From Rhodocyclaceae bacterium (lineage in GTDB: Bacteria; Pseudomonadota; Gammaproteobacteria; Burkholderiales; Rhodocyclaceae), in the NCBI GenBank assembly GCA_008933825.1, contig WBUF01000004.1:43852-107851 (forward strand): DNA of 64,000 bases, in the 5' to 3' direction. The translations under genes and the position numbers were made by a program. Position 1 is the first letter of the stretch. Each line of letters opens with the position of its first letter. Shown in pieces: positions 62,387 through 64,000 of the stretch. Under the pieces are notes generated by a model. It was not told the origin of the DNA. It made no database searches and saw only the letters and a list, made by a program, of their open reading frames with translations.

Positions 62387-63565
62387 TCATACCGCCTGCC
62401 CCCGCATGAGTGCGCGGTTCTCGTAGTCGACGCGAAGCAGGATGGCCAGGGCCACGCAGTTGGCGAGAATCCCCGAGCCGCCGAAGCTCATCAGCGGCAG
62501 GGTCAGGCCCTTGGTCGGCAGCAGGCCCATGTTCACGCCCATGTTGATGAAGGCCTGCACGCCGATCCAGATGCCGATGCCCTGCGCGACCAGTCCGCCG
62601 TAGATGCGCTCGAGCAGCAGCGCCTGGCGGCCGATGGCGAAGGCGCGCTGCACGATCAAGGCAAACAGCACGATCACCGCCAGCACGCCGGCGAGGCCGA
62701 GCTCCTCGGCGATCACCGCCAGCAGGAAGTCGGTGTGCGCCTCGGGCAGGTAGAACAGCTTCTCGACGCTGCCGCCGAGGCCGACGCCGAACCACTCGCC
62801 GCGCCCGAAGGCGATCAGCGCATGCGAGAGCTGGTAGCCCTTGCCGAAAGCGTCGGCCCACGGGTCCATGAAGCCGAAGATGCGCTCGCGCCGGTAGGGC
62901 GAGGTCCAGATCAGCACGACGAAGGCGGCGGCAAGGAAGAGGAACAGCACGGCGAACAGCCGCGCGTTGATGCCGCCGAGAAAGAGGATGCCCATGGCGA
63001 TGCAGATGATCACCACGAAGGCGCCGAAGTCCGGCTCGCGCAGCAGCAACCCGCCGACCAGCGCCATCACCAGCGCCATCGGCACGAAACCGCGGCGGAA
63101 GCTGCCCATGTCGGCGAGCTTCCTCACCGTGTAGTCGGCGGCGTAGAGCACGGCGAAGAGCTTCATCAGCTCCGAAGGCTGCAGGTTGGCCACGCCCAGC
63201 GGCAGCCAGCGCCGCGCGCCGTTCACCTCGCGGCCGATGAAGGGCACGAGCACCAGCACCAGCAGCGCCACGCCGAGGAGAAACAGCCAGGGCGCGCCCT
63301 GCCGCCAGACGCGCAGCGGCACCTGGAAGGCCACCATGGCGGCGACGAGGCCGACGGCGAGAAACACGCCGTGGCGGACGAGGAAGTAGGCCGGCTGGTG
63401 GCCGGTGAAGCGGCTGCCCTCGGCGGTGGCGATCGAGGCCGAATACACCATCACCAGCCCGAGCAGCAGGAGCGCCAGAGCCGGCCAGGCGAGCAGCCCA
63501 TCGAGCTCCTGCGGCGGTGCCGAATTGCCGGCGCGAAAGCGGTGCATGGCCTGGCTGGTGCTCAC
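62387..63565 (-). CDS. ftsW: Lipid II polymerase/flippase-family protein FtsW
   Basis: The 392-residue product is a SEDS membrane protein with about ten helices and family motifs [51 protein letters not shown] and [20 protein letters not shown]. It polymerises septal peptidoglycan with its cognate PBP. GTG 63565 with GGAGG five bases upstream is chosen; ATG 63547 is an alternative. A 109-base gap to murD is unusually long for this cluster. Confidence 0.96.
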   Translation of the reverse strand: MSTSQAMHRFRAGNSAPPQELDGLLAWPALALLLLGLVMVYSASIATAEGSRFTGHQPAYFLVRHGVFLAVGLVAAMVAFQVPLRVWRQGAPWLFLLGVALLVLVLVPFIGREVNGARRWLPLGVANLQPSELMKLFAVLYAADYTVRKLADMGSFRRGFVPMALVMALVGGLLLREPDFGAFVVIICIAMGILFLGGINARLFAVLFLFLAAAFVVLIWTSPYRRERIFGFMDPWADAFGKGYQLSHALIAFGRGEWFGVGLGGSVEKLFYLPEAHTDFLLAVIAEELGLAGVLAVIVLFALIVQRAFAIGRQALLLERIYGGLVAQGIGIWIGVQAFINMGVNMGLLPTKGLTLPLMSFGGSGILANCVALAILLRVDYENRALMRGQAV

Positions 63566-63674
63566 AGCGCCTCCGCAGGGCTGCCCCAAGGAGGCGAAGG
63601 CCGCCCGGGAAGCCGTCCGAGCGGCCGAGGCGATGCCACGCCCTTCCCGGAGACGGGGGCTGGGGGGCAGGCCT
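63566..63674. other. Unassigned 109-base spacer between murD and ftsW
   Basis: The spacer is GC-rich with several internal short inverted pieces (for example CCGCCCGGGAAGCCG against CGGAGACGGG). In the ftsW frame it stays open without a start and would read [11 protein letters not shown], a phrase I associate with translated intergenic repeats. I see no gene in it. It may be another small insertion. Confidence 0.35.
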
Positions 63675-64000
63675 TCATGTGGCCTCCTTCTGCCGCGCCG
63701 CGGCCAGCGCGCGCACCGCCTCGGCGAAAACCTCGGCGCGATGCGCGTAGTTGCGATACATGTCGAAGCTGGCACAGGCCGGCGAGAGCAGCACGGCGTC
63801 CCCCGCGCGCGCCGCCACCGCCGCCTTGCGCACGGCCTGTTCCATGTCCTGCGCATGCATGACCGGCACGCCGCAGTCGCCGACGGCAGCCTCGATCCTC
63901 ATCGCATCGCGGCCGATCAGCACCAGCGCGCGGCCGTGCGCGGCGAGCGCCGGGCCGAGCGGCGAGAAGTCCTGCCCCTTGCCGTCCCCGCCCGCGATCA
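63675..64000 (-). CDS. murD: UDP-N-acetylmuramoyl-L-alanine--D-glutamate ligase, C-terminal part
   Basis: The gene continues past the right edge; its last 108 codons are visible. It reads [18 protein letters not shown] at the window edge, the typical MurD phrase, then [23 protein letters not shown] near the end, the C-terminal Mur-ligase substrate loop. MurD adds D-Glu to UDP-MurNAc-L-Ala. It precedes ftsW in the standard dcw order. Confidence 0.95.
   Translation of the reverse strand, partial: IAGGDGKGQDFSPLGPALAAHGRALVLIGRDAMRIEAAVGDCGVPVMHAQDMEQAVRKAAVAARAGDAVLLSPACASFDMYRNYAHRAEVFAEAVRALAAARQKEAT

Overview
The window is a high-GC chromosomal segment of a betaproteobacterium. The gene set (GBP-type general porin, pilS-pilR-ampD behind a tRNA-Pro and ispB, the dcw cell-division cluster, LpxC, GTP-dependent PEP carboxykinase beside a malic enzyme-phosphotransacetylase fusion) best fits the Rhodocyclales or close relatives. 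That placement is an inference from gene content only. Most genes are ordinary core genes. Accessory DNA is concentrated between about 33.2 and 45 kb.

Layout. 0-9.8 kb: cation transport and osmotic/stress functions (NhaP2 tail, KefB-like and a second CPA-type antiporter, Bax-inhibitor family protein, NhaR, a YbdK-type ligase with a class I amidotransferase) and a membrane Cache-sensor Ser/Thr kinase. 9.9-15.7 kb: a second, paralogous Cache-kinase, then a lutB / D-2-hydroxyacid dehydrogenase / lutC operon with a divergent IclR regulator. 15.7-23.9 kb: PBP7-like endopeptidase behind a ten-base G tract, patatin phospholipase, maeB and pckG back to back (C4/C3 node), a decayed aminotransferase, and a lytic transglycosylase behind a perfect-consensus promoter. 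24-33.2 kb: Lys/Ala-rich histone-like protein, ampD, pilRS, tRNA-Pro, ispB, rplU-rpmA, obgE, proB. 33.2-38.1 kb: toxin-antitoxin pairs, a RAYT-type transposase, remnants of another, and a porin. 38.1-45.4 kb: an rpe-gph-trpEGDC operon in which almost every gap carries an inserted module. 45.4-53.6 kb: apaG (possibly leaderless), a secreted caspase-like protein, argJ, secA, an M23 peptidase and a DUF721/DciA-type gene. 53.6-64 kb: the dcw cluster from murD (cut by the window edge) to ftsZ and lpxC, all on the minus strand with many stop/start overlaps.

The most unusual content is small and mobile. Two GxxExxY genes (PD-(D/E)xK-like motif) each fill a compact element with long terminal inverted repeats, one built from CACCAAG units and one from CACAGAG units. 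Each repeat type also has a copy with no gene (44.6 kb and 62.3 kb). A REP doublet (REPIN-like) sits in frame inside trpC, and a second copy supplies the stop codon of gph. An octamer, AAAGTCAG, recurs ten times across the window, mostly inside genes where it forces atypical codons; it resembles the behaviour of an uptake or polar architecture motif. These points are set out in the findings with the tests that would settle them.
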